A DNA stretch of 64,000 nucleotides from Anaerolineales bacterium (GCA_015075405.1 JABTUK010000002.1:930001-994000), one strand, 5' to 3'; shown: positions 33,705 to 43,218, numbered from the stretch's first letter. Numbers and translations are program-made. The notes: generated from the sequence alone by a model not told the origin.

Positions 33705-34466
33705 TCAAAAATTCTGGTTAATGACCACTTCTTCAATTCTGCTAGGGCTTTCGGCAAACATCTGGACCAGGTGTAGCTCGCCCAGGACTTTGAAGGTCAC
33801 TCTGTATCCCGGCGTGTTTTGTGAAAAGAGGGGCAGTCCCTCGACAAGTTGGATTTGCTTGCTAAGGGGTATGGCGCTGAAATTTTTCCGGCGCTGTCCG
33901 CCCTTTTGATTAACCTCGTGCAGCAGGGCGTCGCTGCCGGTCAGGATGACGGCGCAAGCCAGCGAAACCCATTTTTCGGCCTCTGAGACATCGGCAGCAT
34001 AGCCATCAATGAATAATTCCTGCTGGAACTCCCGCCGGCGCACCGCTTGAACGGAGACATATTCTACCACTACCTCATCACCCGCTTTGGTCTTTTTGCC
34101 GGGAAATGAGATGGCCGACTCGGCATAGTTCACCCCAAAATCCTGCTCTTCGAGCAGAACAGACGGGCTGTCCGGCACAATCAGCATGGCTTTGACCGAA
34201 TTAGCCATCGCCACGAAATCAAGCGGGTAAGGTCCGCTTTTGGCTTTGCCCGCCTGTAATTTCAGCGCCTGCCGCACATTCTTTTCCTGCGGCGTAACCG
34301 GCGTTTCCCGGCCCGTTTCTTGGATGGCAAATTTACCGGGATAGACCGCCAACGCCGGCAGGTTCGGGCTGGCCGGCGCGGACAGATAAGGCGCAGCCTG
34401 TACTTTCACCTCGCCAAAAGTGTCCTGAAGACGAGCGATGACGACCAGCGCAAGATTTTGGATCAT
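33705..34466 (-). CDS. Last gene of the injection-system operon, unknown structural protein
   Basis: 253 residues, no signal peptide or membrane helix. The N-terminus (MIQNLALVVIARLQDTFGEV) and following Pro-rich strand (LSAPASPNLPALAVYPGKF) faintly recall the tail-terminator/cap proteins of contractile systems, but this is weak. Two Cys-free beta-rich halves follow. It overlaps the small coiled-coil gene by ATGA, so it is translated with the tail genes. It could be a cap, a fibre accessory or a payload protein. Confidence 0.6.
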   Translation of the reverse strand: MIQNLALVVIARLQDTFGEVKVQAAPYLSAPASPNLPALAVYPGKFAIQETGRETPVTPQEKNVRQALKLQAGKAKSGPYPLDFVAMANSVKAMLIVPDSPSVLLEEQDFGVNYAESAISFPGKKTKAGDEVVVEYVSVQAVRRREFQQELFIDGYAADVSEAEKWVSLACAVILTGSDALLHEVNQKGGQRRKNFSAIPLSKQIQLVEGLPLFSQNTPGYRVTFKVLGELHLVQMFAESPSRIEEVVINQNF

Positions 34467-34657
34467 GCCTGTTCTTTACGCTCCGCATTTTGCGCATCCT
34501 GGGCCAGCATCTCTTCAATCACCTGGATCGCCCCGCTGATGCGCAGCAGCGTGGCTTGTAACTCACTCTTTTTGGCCTCAAGTTCGGTCAACATCTTTTG
34601 TCCGGCTTCAAACTCGGCTTTGAGTTCATTGAGACGTTGTTCGAGTTGTTCGCGCAT
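34463..34657 (-). CDS. Small coiled-coil protein of the injection-system operon
   Basis: 64 residues, almost entirely one amphipathic helix with heptad pattern (LEQRLNELKAEFEAGQKMLT, LEAKKSELQATLLRI). ATG with AGGTGA upstream; ATGA overlap with the next gene and 12 bp after the tail-fibre gene. The position next to the fibre suggests a fibre connector or assembly chaperone, but no family was recognised. Confidence 0.7.
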   Translation of the reverse strand: MREQLEQRLNELKAEFEAGQKMLTELEAKKSELQATLLRISGAIQVIEEMLAQDAQNAERKEQA

Positions 34658-34669
34658 ATGTCACCTATT

Positions 34670-36643
34670 TTAGCTCCTTAAAGCCTGGACTTCCGCCTGT
34701 AATGACAACACTTGGCCATTTAATTCTCGGATAGCCTCGATCAGCACTGGAATCAATCCATCGTATTTGACTGATTTGTACTGCTGGTCTACTGAACTGA
34801 CCAGTTCAGGGAAGACTTTTTCCACATCCTGGGCAAGAATACCTAGTTGAGGGGTTGTCCCCATCACCTCGTCCGCCCAGGAAAAAGAGACACCCTTGAT
34901 CGAAAGGAGTTTTTCGAGAGCGCTCTTGAGCGGATGAATATCTTTCTTAAGTCGCGCATCGCTGGTGTTAGTATTGGTAGCCCAGATAGCCCTGCCCCCA
35001 GCATAGATGACGAGATTACCGTCGTTTTGCATCACCAGCGACCGGCCAGAATTCGAATTTATTCTAAATTCACCGTTCACTTCCAAATAATCCCAGAGTT
35101 TGACCGTCCGTATACCTCCACTATGAGCACGACCAAGAATCATCAGCGCATCGTAATCTTTGGCGTTTTCAATGGCAGCCCAGCCATCCGTGTTGCCAAT
35201 TCCAGAATGTCTATGGTCAGGATTTGAAAAGTAAAGGTCGGAATTCCCCAATGTCAAACTGCCTCGAAAATATCCGTGCCCATCGCTGGCTCGGACGCTA
35301 AAGTTGAGTTGCTCTTTGTGATTTTCATAAATAATACCATTGTTCTGGTCAGAGTAAGTGCGTAAGCGGATAGCGTGGCTGCCAAACCCATCTCCTCCTA
35401 CTGCGGTTTGACCCGCTAATGATTTTGAGGCCCCAGAAGTTCCCATATAGATGCCCCAGTTTGAGTCGCCCCCATTCCACATCCAGATCCCCCGCGTTGC
35501 GCCACCGTCAACATTGTCCTGCACCACAATACGATTGGCTTTGAAATCGCCATTTACATTCAGTTTGAAACTACCCGGGTTGTCCGTGCCAATGCCGACA
35601 TGTCCCGCTCCATCTAAAACTAGATCTTGATACTCCCAGGGCTGCCGGATGAAGTACATCTTATTGCTGTTAACATGAATGGACCAGTCATTGTGGTCCG
35701 TGTCAATAAAATCCAACTGGGGAGCGTTTCCTTTGAGCACAAATAAGCCCCCATTGCTCATAGCGCTGTCTGGATCTTTGCTGGCATTGAAAGTTCCCGT
35801 CACCGATAGCCGGCCCTTGACGGCAACTTCCCCAATCGTCCCCCAGCCCATATCGCGCCCAATAGTGATCCGGTTATCGGCGTCGCCCTCATAGTACATC
35901 AGGCTGGCGACTCGGGTACCGCTGTCGTGGACGGCGATTTCGGTATTCTTCTTCGCTTCCAGCAGCAAGCCGGCGGTACTGCTGTTCCAATTGCTGCCGC
36001 CGCCATAGTTCGTCTCTGTGTTGCCAATGGTCAGTGAGCCGCCGGCCATGTAATTATTGCTCGACGCCCATCCGCCGCCAACGGTGAGCTGGCCTCTGAA
36101 AGCAAAGCTGTCCTTTATCCCGTCGAAGGCCAGGCGCACCCAGCCCCCCCACGCGCCCTGCGGAGCGCCCTGCCGCCAAAAAAGCCCGCCATCGTTGAAG
36201 TTGAGCTGGTGATGATTGTTGCCGCTGTTATCCGCCCATGGAGCCAGGGTCATGGTAGCTGAATATTCACCCGCACCCGGAACGCCGATAACGTTGCGGC
36301 GCTTAAAATCGAAGGATACCTCCCGTCCAAAGACACTGGGCGCTTCATTAATATCGCGCGTATCGTCAATGGCGATATTGCCGACCAAGTCTGCCGTAGT
36401 GATAATGTTGCCGTCCACCCGTAAGGTACCACCCAAGTTAAAGTTCCCGCCGACGCCCAGACTGCTCTCAAAACGTCCTTCGCTGCCGGTGAATTTGCCC
36501 GTTACCTTGAGATCACCCTTGATGGTATCGCCAGCCCGATTAACCTTGTCCACCTCCAGGCGTTCGAGTTCGTGCCCCATCAGATTCCAATCAGCCGAGC
36601 GGATTAATTGGCCGCTCGATTTGTCGTCGTGTTTGTAAGCCAT
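34670..36643 (-). CDS. Tail fibre with B-lectin motif and S74 self-cleaving chaperone domain
   Basis: 657 residues. The N-terminal ~60 residues (GHELERLEVDKVNRAGDTIK) should attach to the baseplate; the middle is Gly/Asn-rich repetitive beta sequence (VGGNFNLGGTLRVDG, GHVGIGTDNPGSFKLNVNGD) typical of trimeric fibres. Residues 539-547 match the mannose-binding motif Q-x-D-x-N-x-V-x-Y (QNDGNLVIY). The C-terminal ~95 residues are an intramolecular chaperone (peptidase S74): SDARLKKDI with Ser561 and Lys566 at the five-residue spacing of the known catalytic pair, GILAQDVEKVFPELV, and a closing coiled coil. The chaperone trimerises the fibre and then cuts itself off. This protein probably determines which cell is recognised. 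Confidence 0.88.
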   Translation of the reverse strand: MAYKHDDKSSGQLIRSADWNLMGHELERLEVDKVNRAGDTIKGDLKVTGKFTGSEGRFESSLGVGGNFNLGGTLRVDGNIITTADLVGNIAIDDTRDINEAPSVFGREVSFDFKRRNVIGVPGAGEYSATMTLAPWADNSGNNHHQLNFNDGGLFWRQGAPQGAWGGWVRLAFDGIKDSFAFRGQLTVGGGWASSNNYMAGGSLTIGNTETNYGGGSNWNSSTAGLLLEAKKNTEIAVHDSGTRVASLMYYEGDADNRITIGRDMGWGTIGEVAVKGRLSVTGTFNASKDPDSAMSNGGLFVLKGNAPQLDFIDTDHNDWSIHVNSNKMYFIRQPWEYQDLVLDGAGHVGIGTDNPGSFKLNVNGDFKANRIVVQDNVDGGATRGIWMWNGGDSNWGIYMGTSGASKSLAGQTAVGGDGFGSHAIRLRTYSDQNNGIIYENHKEQLNFSVRASDGHGYFRGSLTLGNSDLYFSNPDHRHSGIGNTDGWAAIENAKDYDALMILGRAHSGGIRTVKLWDYLEVNGEFRINSNSGRSLVMQNDGNLVIYAGGRAIWATNTNTSDARLKKDIHPLKSALEKLLSIKGVSFSWADEVMGTTPQLGILAQDVEKVFPELVSSVDQQYKSVKYDGLIPVLIEAIRELNGQVLSLQAEVQALRS

Positions 36644-36662
36644 GTCAACCTCCTCGTGGCTG

Positions 36663-37136
36663 CTAAAACAGGATTTCCCAGACCAGGGTCAGCTTGAACT
36701 GTTTGGACTTGGTGACGGTATCAAACGTCACCCGATTGTACATCACGTTGTCATCGGTAAACAAGCCGGCCTCGCGCAGGGTATCGTTACAATCGTTCTC
36801 GCCCAGCTCGCCAATCAAGCGCAGCATCACCCGCTGGCGGCCGTCGGTATCCAGCACTTCGCTGGCCTCGATGCGGCTGATGGGCGTCTCGCCCACCCTG
36901 TCGCCCAGGGCCGTCTGCTTGGCCTCGAATTTGGCCTGCGAGCGGCCTACCTGGATTTTGGAGACGCGGCTGATGGCCACGTTGGCGCTATCTCGATTGA
37001 ACAGCCGGGCGACCAAGCTGCGGCCGGCCAGGGTAATATCGTTATGGGCGCTGATTTCTTCGACCACCTGCCCATCCGGGGTGGTTTTGCGCAGGGTCAA
37101 CTTCCCGGCGATATGTAGGTCCTCTCTGGTGAGCAT
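36663..37136 (-). CDS. Injection-system baseplate/fibre-associated protein
   Basis: 157 residues from ATG 37136, which has a clear AGGAGG; the upstream in-frame start overlaps the preceding gene. The protein is beta-rich (IAGKLTLRKTTPDGQVVEE, ISAHNDITLAGRSLVARLF), with a phrase (REAGLFTDDNVMYNRVTF) found in phage proteins that link fibre and baseplate. No enzymatic motif. Sits between wedge protein and fibre, so a connector role is likely. Confidence 0.7.
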   Translation of the reverse strand: MLTREDLHIAGKLTLRKTTPDGQVVEEISAHNDITLAGRSLVARLFNRDSANVAISRVSKIQVGRSQAKFEAKQTALGDRVGETPISRIEASEVLDTDGRQRVMLRLIGELGENDCNDTLREAGLFTDDNVMYNRVTFDTVTKSKQFKLTLVWEILF

Positions 37137-37155
37137 TGTCAATCCCTCCTGATGG

Positions 37156-39258
37156 TTATCTGGCAAATGTGTTCAAACTATCAAATGAAGTCGTATCGAA
37201 CCGGCCCGACAGCGAGAGGCTGTCGAGAATATTCTGGTCTTCGCGGGTCTGCTGGGTGTTGCTGGCTGTCAGGCTGTCTTGCATGTCCATTTTTTCGACC
37301 AGCAGCGCGCCCTTGATTTGCAAGCCAAAGGCTTCAAGCTGGTGGTGGTCTTCGCTAAAGACCTGTTTGTAGGCCACCCTGGCCTCAATGCCGGCGGCCT
37401 TGACCCGGTTCACCAGCGTCAAAATCTGGTGACGCGGATGCTGGTCGGTCTCGGCGAATTTGTCGGTAAAGCCGGGGATGTGCCAGGGAATGACGACGGT
37501 AAAGGTTCCCGGTGTATAGCGATAGGACATTACCTCCACCGTCGCCACCGGGTCGGTGCTGGCCCACACCCCTTCGTCAAAATTATTCTCGTCAAAGCGC
37601 CCGGCCGGGTGACTGGCCTGGTCCTCCGGGCAAATCAAATCGGCTTCAAAGCGCCAGCGTGACCTGCCCGGCTTGAGCAGCGGCGCCGCGCCGACCGGCA
37701 ATTCGGGGGGGGTGACGCCGTTCAACAGCACCGTGTTCTCTTTGAACACCAGGGTATCGCCCGGTTCGATGCAGGTAGCCAGGCGAATGGTGGTGAAGGT
37801 ATCCAAATCGGTGAAGCAGATGTGGCACAGCGTTTTGATTTCTCCCGGCAGCATTTTGAGCCAGATTTCGGGCGCTTCCTCGCCTGGGTTGGTATTGTTA
37901 ACCTCAAACTCCTCAAACAGACTCACTCTGCCATCAAAGAAATGGGTCCGTTCCGGGGCAAATTCCTCTATATTGATCAGGGCTTTGGCGGCCCACACCT
38001 GGGGGTCATCGCCGACAATCCCCAGGTTGGCGGCAACGATGTCAACAATCCCCCGGCGGGTAGATGCTCCCCGGCGCAGCACGTTAATCAGGCCGCGCAG
38101 GCGCTCGCGGTAGGGGGCATAGCCGCGCTCGATTTCGTTGGGGAAAGCCGATTCCAGCAAAATACGGTTGAGCCAGGCCCGTTCGCTCTCGTATCGCTTT
38201 TTCAAATAGGGATAATCTTCCACCAGGTCGGGGAAACGTTCGGGCGCATACAGTTCCGGGTCGTCGAGCAGGAGGTTCAATTCGCCCACCTGTTCCGGGC
38301 TGTCGCCGCGCCCCACCAAAGCCTCGCGGATTTCGTCCAGGTGCGGCACACCGCGTGGGCGTAATCCCCAGGGCTTTTGTGGATAAGGAAAAACCGCTTC
38401 CAGCAGCAGCCGGTTCAGGCGCACCAAGTCATCACCCACCGGCACTTCCGCCGGTTCGACATTTTGCAGGGAGTTCAACAACTGCTGCCGGCGGTCGGGG
38501 TTGGGTTCCTGGCTGTACGTTTCGCGCAGGTAATCCAGGTAGATGCTGTTGATGAGCTTGATGGCCGTTGCCGGAAGGTTCAGGCTGCGCAGCTCGGCTT
38601 CATTTTTCCGAAACAGAGCGGGGTCGCGGAGCAAACGCTCATTCAGGTCTTTGGCCAGGGCGACTTGCAGGCGCGGGTCAATCCTCGCGCCGCCGTTATA
38701 GGCTTCGAGCAGTTTGCGGGTTTCGACGGTGAGTTTATCCCGAATGTAACGAACCAAACCGCTTCGACCGAGCAGGAGCGCCAGGGCCAAACCTGGCCGG
38801 ATATCCACCGGGCTGAACTGCATGCGGCTGGCATCGTAGCGCAGGAGCAGTTTCCACGTTTTCAGCCGGAATTTTGGGCGGAGATAAGCCAGCAGCGGGG
38901 TGTCGTCTTCAACCAGCCGCTGCGCCAGCCGCCGCGCATTGAGCGAGCGCATGGTGAAACGCGGGTTAACTTTAACCAGCAGCGCCGTGCCGCCCAACGC
39001 TTCCAGGTAGAGGGCAAAGATTTTATCCAAATCGCCCCGTTTTTCGGGCGGAGCAGTGTAGCCCTGAAAGCCTTCGTTATCGGCGGTTTCCACGTGATGG
39101 GCGCGCAGCACCCGGTACAGGTCTGCTTCGGCGCGTTCGAGCCGCCGCCCAAAGATATCTACCCAGGCCGCCAGCAGCCCGCCGGCCTCTGCGGCGTGGT
39201 AAAAATGCGGCAGCCGTTCCAGCATGCCGACAGTTTTTCCGGTGATTGTTTCCATCAT
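37156..39258 (-). CDS. Baseplate wedge protein (phage tail protein I-like)
   Basis: 700 residues. The N-terminus (MLERLPHFYHAAEAGGLLAA, FGRRLERAEADLYRVLRAHH) is characteristic of large tail-protein-I/gp6-7-type baseplate proteins of contractile systems, with a second such segment near 385-430 (GYAPYRERLRGLINVLRRGA, RRGIVDIVAANLG). The C-terminal part is beta-rich (TPGTFTVVIPWHIPG) and ends in a coil. Gene order directly after the gpJ-like gene is as in P2-type tails. It would help form the wedges that open around the spike during firing. Confidence 0.8.
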   Translation of the reverse strand: MMETITGKTVGMLERLPHFYHAAEAGGLLAAWVDIFGRRLERAEADLYRVLRAHHVETADNEGFQGYTAPPEKRGDLDKIFALYLEALGGTALLVKVNPRFTMRSLNARRLAQRLVEDDTPLLAYLRPKFRLKTWKLLLRYDASRMQFSPVDIRPGLALALLLGRSGLVRYIRDKLTVETRKLLEAYNGGARIDPRLQVALAKDLNERLLRDPALFRKNEAELRSLNLPATAIKLINSIYLDYLRETYSQEPNPDRRQQLLNSLQNVEPAEVPVGDDLVRLNRLLLEAVFPYPQKPWGLRPRGVPHLDEIREALVGRGDSPEQVGELNLLLDDPELYAPERFPDLVEDYPYLKKRYESERAWLNRILLESAFPNEIERGYAPYRERLRGLINVLRRGASTRRGIVDIVAANLGIVGDDPQVWAAKALINIEEFAPERTHFFDGRVSLFEEFEVNNTNPGEEAPEIWLKMLPGEIKTLCHICFTDLDTFTTIRLATCIEPGDTLVFKENTVLLNGVTPPELPVGAAPLLKPGRSRWRFEADLICPEDQASHPAGRFDENNFDEGVWASTDPVATVEVMSYRYTPGTFTVVIPWHIPGFTDKFAETDQHPRHQILTLVNRVKAAGIEARVAYKQVFSEDHHQLEAFGLQIKGALLVEKMDMQDSLTASNTQQTREDQNILDSLSLSGRFDTTSFDSLNTFAR

Positions 39259-39266
39259 TAATTGCG

Positions 39267-41333
39267 CTATGCTTCGATGATAAACTTGGTCTCGGACAGG
39301 AACACTTTCTCAAAGGCAGCCACACCCACCGCCCGGTCCTTCACCCGCTTGTCAACCGGGTTGCCGTCGGCGTCAATCAGGCCGCAATCTTCGGGTTTGA
39401 ACTCGACCCGCAGTACCTTCTCGACCTGGGCCGCGGCAGCCTGGACTTTTTCGAGGTCTATGTCTTCCTCCGGGGCGACGGAATCAATGTAATCGCGAAT
39501 GGCCTGACGGGCGGCCCCCATGGCTTCACGTTTTTCCTGGTCGCCGGCGGTCAGCGGCAAAACCAGGCGCAACTGGCCGGTCAATTCCAGGCGGCTGGCA
39601 TAGACAAAGATGATTTTAGCTTCCGGTTTTTCGATAAAACTGACCCGGACCTCATACACATCCTGGGCGGCCTCGTTCTGGAAGGGGAAGGCCACCAGCC
39701 TCAAACTGAAATCGCCAATACTTTTAAACTTCTTGAGCCGGGTTTCCAAATCGGCCTTGGTGAACGATTCGCCGGGTTTTAGAGCGTTGAAGAACTCCTG
39801 CACCGCCTGTTCAATTCTCTGACGCACCGCAGCGGTGGCGTTAGCCGGGTCGTTCAGCTTGATTTGCACCCAAACAGGTAGCGGCTTTTGTTCGGAAGCG
39901 ACCCGAATAGTTTCAGGCACAAGCCGTTCCAGGATTTGGACCTCAATCCGCCGGTCGGGTAGACCGTAGGCAGTCCGGGCAATACGGATGGGCTGGTCGT
40001 TGCGCACCGAGATGTCAATATCAGACGTTCTGAATGTTTCCCAGCCAATCGCCTCCCCGGTTCTGACCAGTTCCCCAGCGCGGCCGGCGCGGGTGGCCTT
40101 GACCTCTACCTGGACGGTATCTTGTTTCTCCTGGAACTGAGCCTCGGCGACGGTCAAAAATTCCTGGCCCAGATTTGTCTGCAGCGGGGTGTTGGCGGGG
40201 ACGGTAATAGCTCGCTGTTTATTGGTACGGGTCAAAGTGACGCTGCCGCGAGCCAGGCTGGCCTCGCTGTCATCCTCACGGAAGGTGGTGAGTTGCAGGT
40301 TGGGAATATCTTTGACTCCGTTAACCTTGAGCACTTGGCTGGTCAACTGCGAGAAGAGCAGGGCCTCGCCCATGTCCAACCCTTCGACCAGACCCTCGAC
40401 GGCCTGGGCCACCTCGTCTTCCAGCTTCAGGCGTTCCTCGGCCCGGATGCGCGGGTCCACCTCGATTTGCAGCACGGCTTCGAGGTGGATAGCAATAGCC
40501 GGTTTGAGCACCACATACACCCCGGCGGCGCGCACCTGGTCAATCCGCTCGCGCAGCAGCGGCGCGTTCTGGTTGGTCAGCCCGTCCACATAGACTTCAA
40601 TGATGCCGAATTTGCCGCTCTCCGCTTGGCCCTCTTCGGGAAAATCCTCCTTCACCCGAACTTCGCGCACGCCGGGCATCCCAAAAAGCGCATTTTCAAT
40701 CGAAGTGACCGAGGCCCGCCCCGAAGCCAGCAAGGCTTGTTTCGCCCGCTGGCGCAGTTCTTCGTCGGTTTCGCGGTCGCGCCCCAGAAAACGGATGGGC
40801 TTTTTATTGACGATGGCTTTAATCCCCGGCACGGGGCGCGGCATTACAATCACCGTTTCGGCCTCAGTTACCATCTGTTTGCCGCGTTCCTCGGCCTGGA
40901 TACGCACCTCCACACTGGTTTGTCCCGCCGGCAGACGCCCCTCTTCGATGGTCAAATAGGCTTTTTTGGGCGGCTCTTTGGTTTCATCCTCCTCAGTCGT
41001 CACCAACGTGCCGATAGGGATAATAAGTTCTTCGTTCAACCCTTTGTCCCGTTCAAAGGTGACGACCCCGGTGGCAAAATCGGGTTCGTTGCGTTTAATG
41101 CCCAACACCGCCACCACCCGGTCGAGATGAGGGCCTTCCGCCGTGTCAATAAAGCCGGCCCGGTAGACCAGGTCGAGTTGTTCGTACAGCAAAGCCAGCT
41201 CGTAAGCAAACGACTCGAATAGGGAGCGCACCACGCTGCCCTCCTCAAAATCGCTCAAGGCGGGGATGCGGTGGCGCGTATCGGCCACCATACTCTGGTA
41301 AATATCGGTGAAGTTTTTCTTGTCGAAAGACAC
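39267..41333 (-). CDS. Baseplate J-like protein
   Basis: 688 residues. The start (TDIYQSMVADTRHRIPALSD, EGSVVRSLFESFAYELALLY) and middle (FLGRDRETDEELRQRAKQAL, SVTSIENALFGMPGVREVRV) are the standard signature of baseplate assembly protein J. The second half repeats a related beta-alpha pattern (VRQRIEQAVQEFFNALKPGE), making it longer than P2 gpJ and closer to Afp11-type proteins of extracellular injection systems. It forms the outer baseplate ring. Stop and next start are about 8 bp apart. Confidence 0.92.
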   Translation of the reverse strand: MSFDKKNFTDIYQSMVADTRHRIPALSDFEEGSVVRSLFESFAYELALLYEQLDLVYRAGFIDTAEGPHLDRVVAVLGIKRNEPDFATGVVTFERDKGLNEELIIPIGTLVTTEEDETKEPPKKAYLTIEEGRLPAGQTSVEVRIQAEERGKQMVTEAETVIVMPRPVPGIKAIVNKKPIRFLGRDRETDEELRQRAKQALLASGRASVTSIENALFGMPGVREVRVKEDFPEEGQAESGKFGIIEVYVDGLTNQNAPLLRERIDQVRAAGVYVVLKPAIAIHLEAVLQIEVDPRIRAEERLKLEDEVAQAVEGLVEGLDMGEALLFSQLTSQVLKVNGVKDIPNLQLTTFREDDSEASLARGSVTLTRTNKQRAITVPANTPLQTNLGQEFLTVAEAQFQEKQDTVQVEVKATRAGRAGELVRTGEAIGWETFRTSDIDISVRNDQPIRIARTAYGLPDRRIEVQILERLVPETIRVASEQKPLPVWVQIKLNDPANATAAVRQRIEQAVQEFFNALKPGESFTKADLETRLKKFKSIGDFSLRLVAFPFQNEAAQDVYEVRVSFIEKPEAKIIFVYASRLELTGQLRLVLPLTAGDQEKREAMGAARQAIRDYIDSVAPEEDIDLEKVQAAAAQVEKVLRVEFKPEDCGLIDADGNPVDKRVKDRAVGVAAFEKVFLSETKFIIEA

Positions 41334-41348
41334 TTCAGCCTCCAGGCA

Positions 41349-41774
41349 TTAGAGCGGGATTTGCGCTCCGATGGTTAGCGGCTCATCCTCGTCTACCGGC
41401 AGGATGGCTATCGTCAATTCCATAACGTTGCGTTTGTCGGCCCGCAGCGAGGGCGGCTCAAAGATGAGGGCCACAATTTCGCGGATGCGCGGCTCGTCGG
41501 CCAGGGCCTCGCGGATGTAAAGCTCGGCCACGGCCTGGCTGCGGCGGGTGTTTGGTTCGCCAATCAATTGATACAAGCGCGACCCGTAGTCAGGATGGCC
41601 CAGCCCGGCCAATTCGCCGCGCCGGGTGAACAGCCGGTTGAGCACCGCCTGGGCCAGGTTCGCCCGCCCCTTCACCAGCTTGATGTCGCCGCGCTCGGTC
41701 GCCAAATCCACGCCGGCCCGGTCGGAGGTCAGCAGGTCAAAGGAGCGGCGGGTGAGAAACAGGTCGGTTGTCAT
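41349..41774 (-). CDS. gp25-like baseplate protein
   Basis: 141 residues. The conserved core ANLAQAVLNRLFTRRGELAG and GYGSRLY-type segment (HPDYGSRLYQLIGEP) and the VAELYIREALADEPRI helix define the gp25/W/TssE family, which nucleates sheath assembly on the baseplate. The Gln/Arg-rich EPR-like motif is present as DEPRI. The start immediately follows the stop of the PAAR-like gene. Confidence 0.92.
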   Translation of the reverse strand: MTTDLFLTRRSFDLLTSDRAGVDLATERGDIKLVKGRANLAQAVLNRLFTRRGELAGLGHPDYGSRLYQLIGEPNTRRSQAVAELYIREALADEPRIREIVALIFEPPSLRADKRNVMELTIAILPVDEDEPLTIGAQIPL

Positions 41775-42173
41775 CTAACCTCCGATACTGACCGTGCCTA
41801 CGGCTACCACCGTGCCCGGCGTTTTCATCTCATCACAGGTTTCGGCGGTATCGCCAGCGCGGGCAGCGGCTTTGCCATTAATTTTTACGGTTCCGCTGCC
41901 TTTCTTGATGGTTGCTTTGTCTTGGGGCGGCGTTTGGAACGCGTTACCCGGGGCCATCGGCACGTGGGCGGGCGTATTTGTCGCCGTTGAGTCGACGGTA
42001 GCCGCCGGCTGCCCCATAATTTTTACATTCGAACTCAGGCCGTTATCAATTATGCCGGCGAAGACGTGTCCGGGGGTGGGGGTCGGCGTAGCGCCCGATG
42101 GATTGGGCACCATCACCGTATGGGTGCAACTCCCCGTAATTTGGTCGCCCTTTTTTGCCGCAGGTTGTCCCAT
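41775..42173 (-). CDS. PAAR-like spike-tip protein
   Basis: 132 residues from ATG 42173 with GAGAGA upstream; an apparent longer frame runs through the upstream repeat and is rejected. The repeated short motifs (MGQPAAKKGDQITG, KIMGQPAATVDSTATNTPAH, VKINGKAAARAGDTAETCDE) are typical of PAAR/DUF4150-like tips, with Cys and His residues placed to bind one metal ion at the point. It caps the spike and may carry effectors. Confidence 0.9.
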   Translation of the reverse strand: MGQPAAKKGDQITGSCTHTVMVPNPSGATPTPTPGHVFAGIIDNGLSSNVKIMGQPAATVDSTATNTPAHVPMAPGNAFQTPPQDKATIKKGSGTVKINGKAAARAGDTAETCDEMKTPGTVVAVGTVSIGG

Positions 42174-42183
42174 TGTCTCTCTC

Positions 42184-42284
42184 AGTGATTGTCCAAAAAT
42201 AAGTTCCCCCAAGTTCCTATGAGTTCCCAGGGAACTAAGGGAACTCATAGGAACTCAAAACGGGAAGTAAATTTTAGATGTTTA
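42184..42284. repeat. 101-bp intercistronic hairpin repeat, copy A
   Basis: Nearly identical to 48636-48737, in the same orientation. The central stem is TTCCTATGAGTTCCC with GGGAACTCATAGGAA. It fills almost exactly the gap between the spike and PAAR genes. Confidence 0.92.
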
Positions 42285-42285
42285 C

Positions 42286-43026
42286 TTAGTTCAGGTCAAT
42301 CGTCGCGCCCTGGAGCTTCATGGCCGCTTTGGCCGAAATATCCAGCCCTGCGCCGGCATCCACTTTTGTATCAGCCGACGATTTGAGATTGAGGGCCGCG
42401 CCGGACTCCACCTTTAAATCACTCTGCGATTTCATCATAATTTCTTTGGCCTCGACGCTGAACTTACCGTTTTTTGCCGTCATTTCCAGGTCTTTATCGG
42501 ATGAAATCGTAATTTTCTCGCCGGAAATATCAATAATCAAGCTAAATTTCTCGTTGACCACCGCAATCTTTTCATCTTCCAGGGTAAAAACATTTTTTTT
42601 ATTCTTGCTGGTCACGATAATCTTGCCCTCTTCATCCAGCTTGATACTGCCGCCCTCCTTGATGTCGTGCTGGAGCAGGAACTCTTTGGCCTTGTTGGCC
42701 GGGGGGCGGTCCTCGTCGTTGTACAGCCGCCCGATAATCACCGGGGCGTTGATATCGCCGCCGATAAAACTGACCAGCACCAAATCGCCCACGTTGGGAA
42801 TGGCCGCCAGCCCCATGTAGGGGGTCGCCACCGGCACCTGGCGCAGTTCAAAATCGGAGCCGCCGGGCTGTTTTTTGTTCTTCAGTTTGACCGAACACTG
42901 GTAGTTGTCCTTGTCGCCTTCGTCGGCATGCGGAAAAACGGCTGTCACCACGCCCAACTCGGTGGTGTGGATGCGCTGGGCTTCCTGCTCCGCCACTTTT
43001 TTCATAACCCCGACGATACTATCCAT
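42286..43026 (-). CDS. Baseplate spike protein (gpV/gp5/VgrG C-terminal type)
   Basis: 246 residues. About 20-110 form the OB-fold domain (LGVVTAVFPHADEGDKDNYQ, VPVATPYMGLAAIPNVGDLV, APVIIGRLYNDEDRPP), followed by repeating beta strands ending in a pseudo-helical needle (KDLEMTAKNGKFSVEAKEIM, KVDAGAGLDISAKAAMKL). It trimerises into the membrane-puncturing spike and binds the PAAR tip encoded next. Spike and hub are separate genes here, as in phage tails, rather than fused as in T6SS VgrG. Confidence 0.92.
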   Translation of the reverse strand: MDSIVGVMKKVAEQEAQRIHTTELGVVTAVFPHADEGDKDNYQCSVKLKNKKQPGGSDFELRQVPVATPYMGLAAIPNVGDLVLVSFIGGDINAPVIIGRLYNDEDRPPANKAKEFLLQHDIKEGGSIKLDEEGKIIVTSKNKKNVFTLEDEKIAVVNEKFSLIIDISGEKITISSDKDLEMTAKNGKFSVEAKEIMMKSQSDLKVESGAALNLKSSADTKVDAGAGLDISAKAAMKLQGATIDLN

Positions 43027-43146
43027 AGCAACTTTACCCTTGTTGACAGGAGTTATACGGTTGGTATTGAAAATGGCGTAGTTCAGAGCAGAATCTACAG
43101 AATTTAGGAATTTTTTGTAGTGGTTAACAAGATGTTAGACTCAAAT

Positions 43147-43218
43147 ATCTCACACAAAGCCGCAAAGTCGCAAAGATTTTTTTATTTTCTTGGCGTTCTT
43201 GGCGTCTTCGCGTGAGAT
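43147..43218. repeat. Inverted, tandem-repeat-bearing element between hub and spike genes
   Basis: Ends ATCTCAC and GTGAGAT are inverted; inside are GCAAAGTCGCAAAG and CTTGGCGTTCTTGGCGTCTT. This is a known style of dispersed intergenic repeat. The remaining 43027-43298 gap has no gene. Confidence 0.75.
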
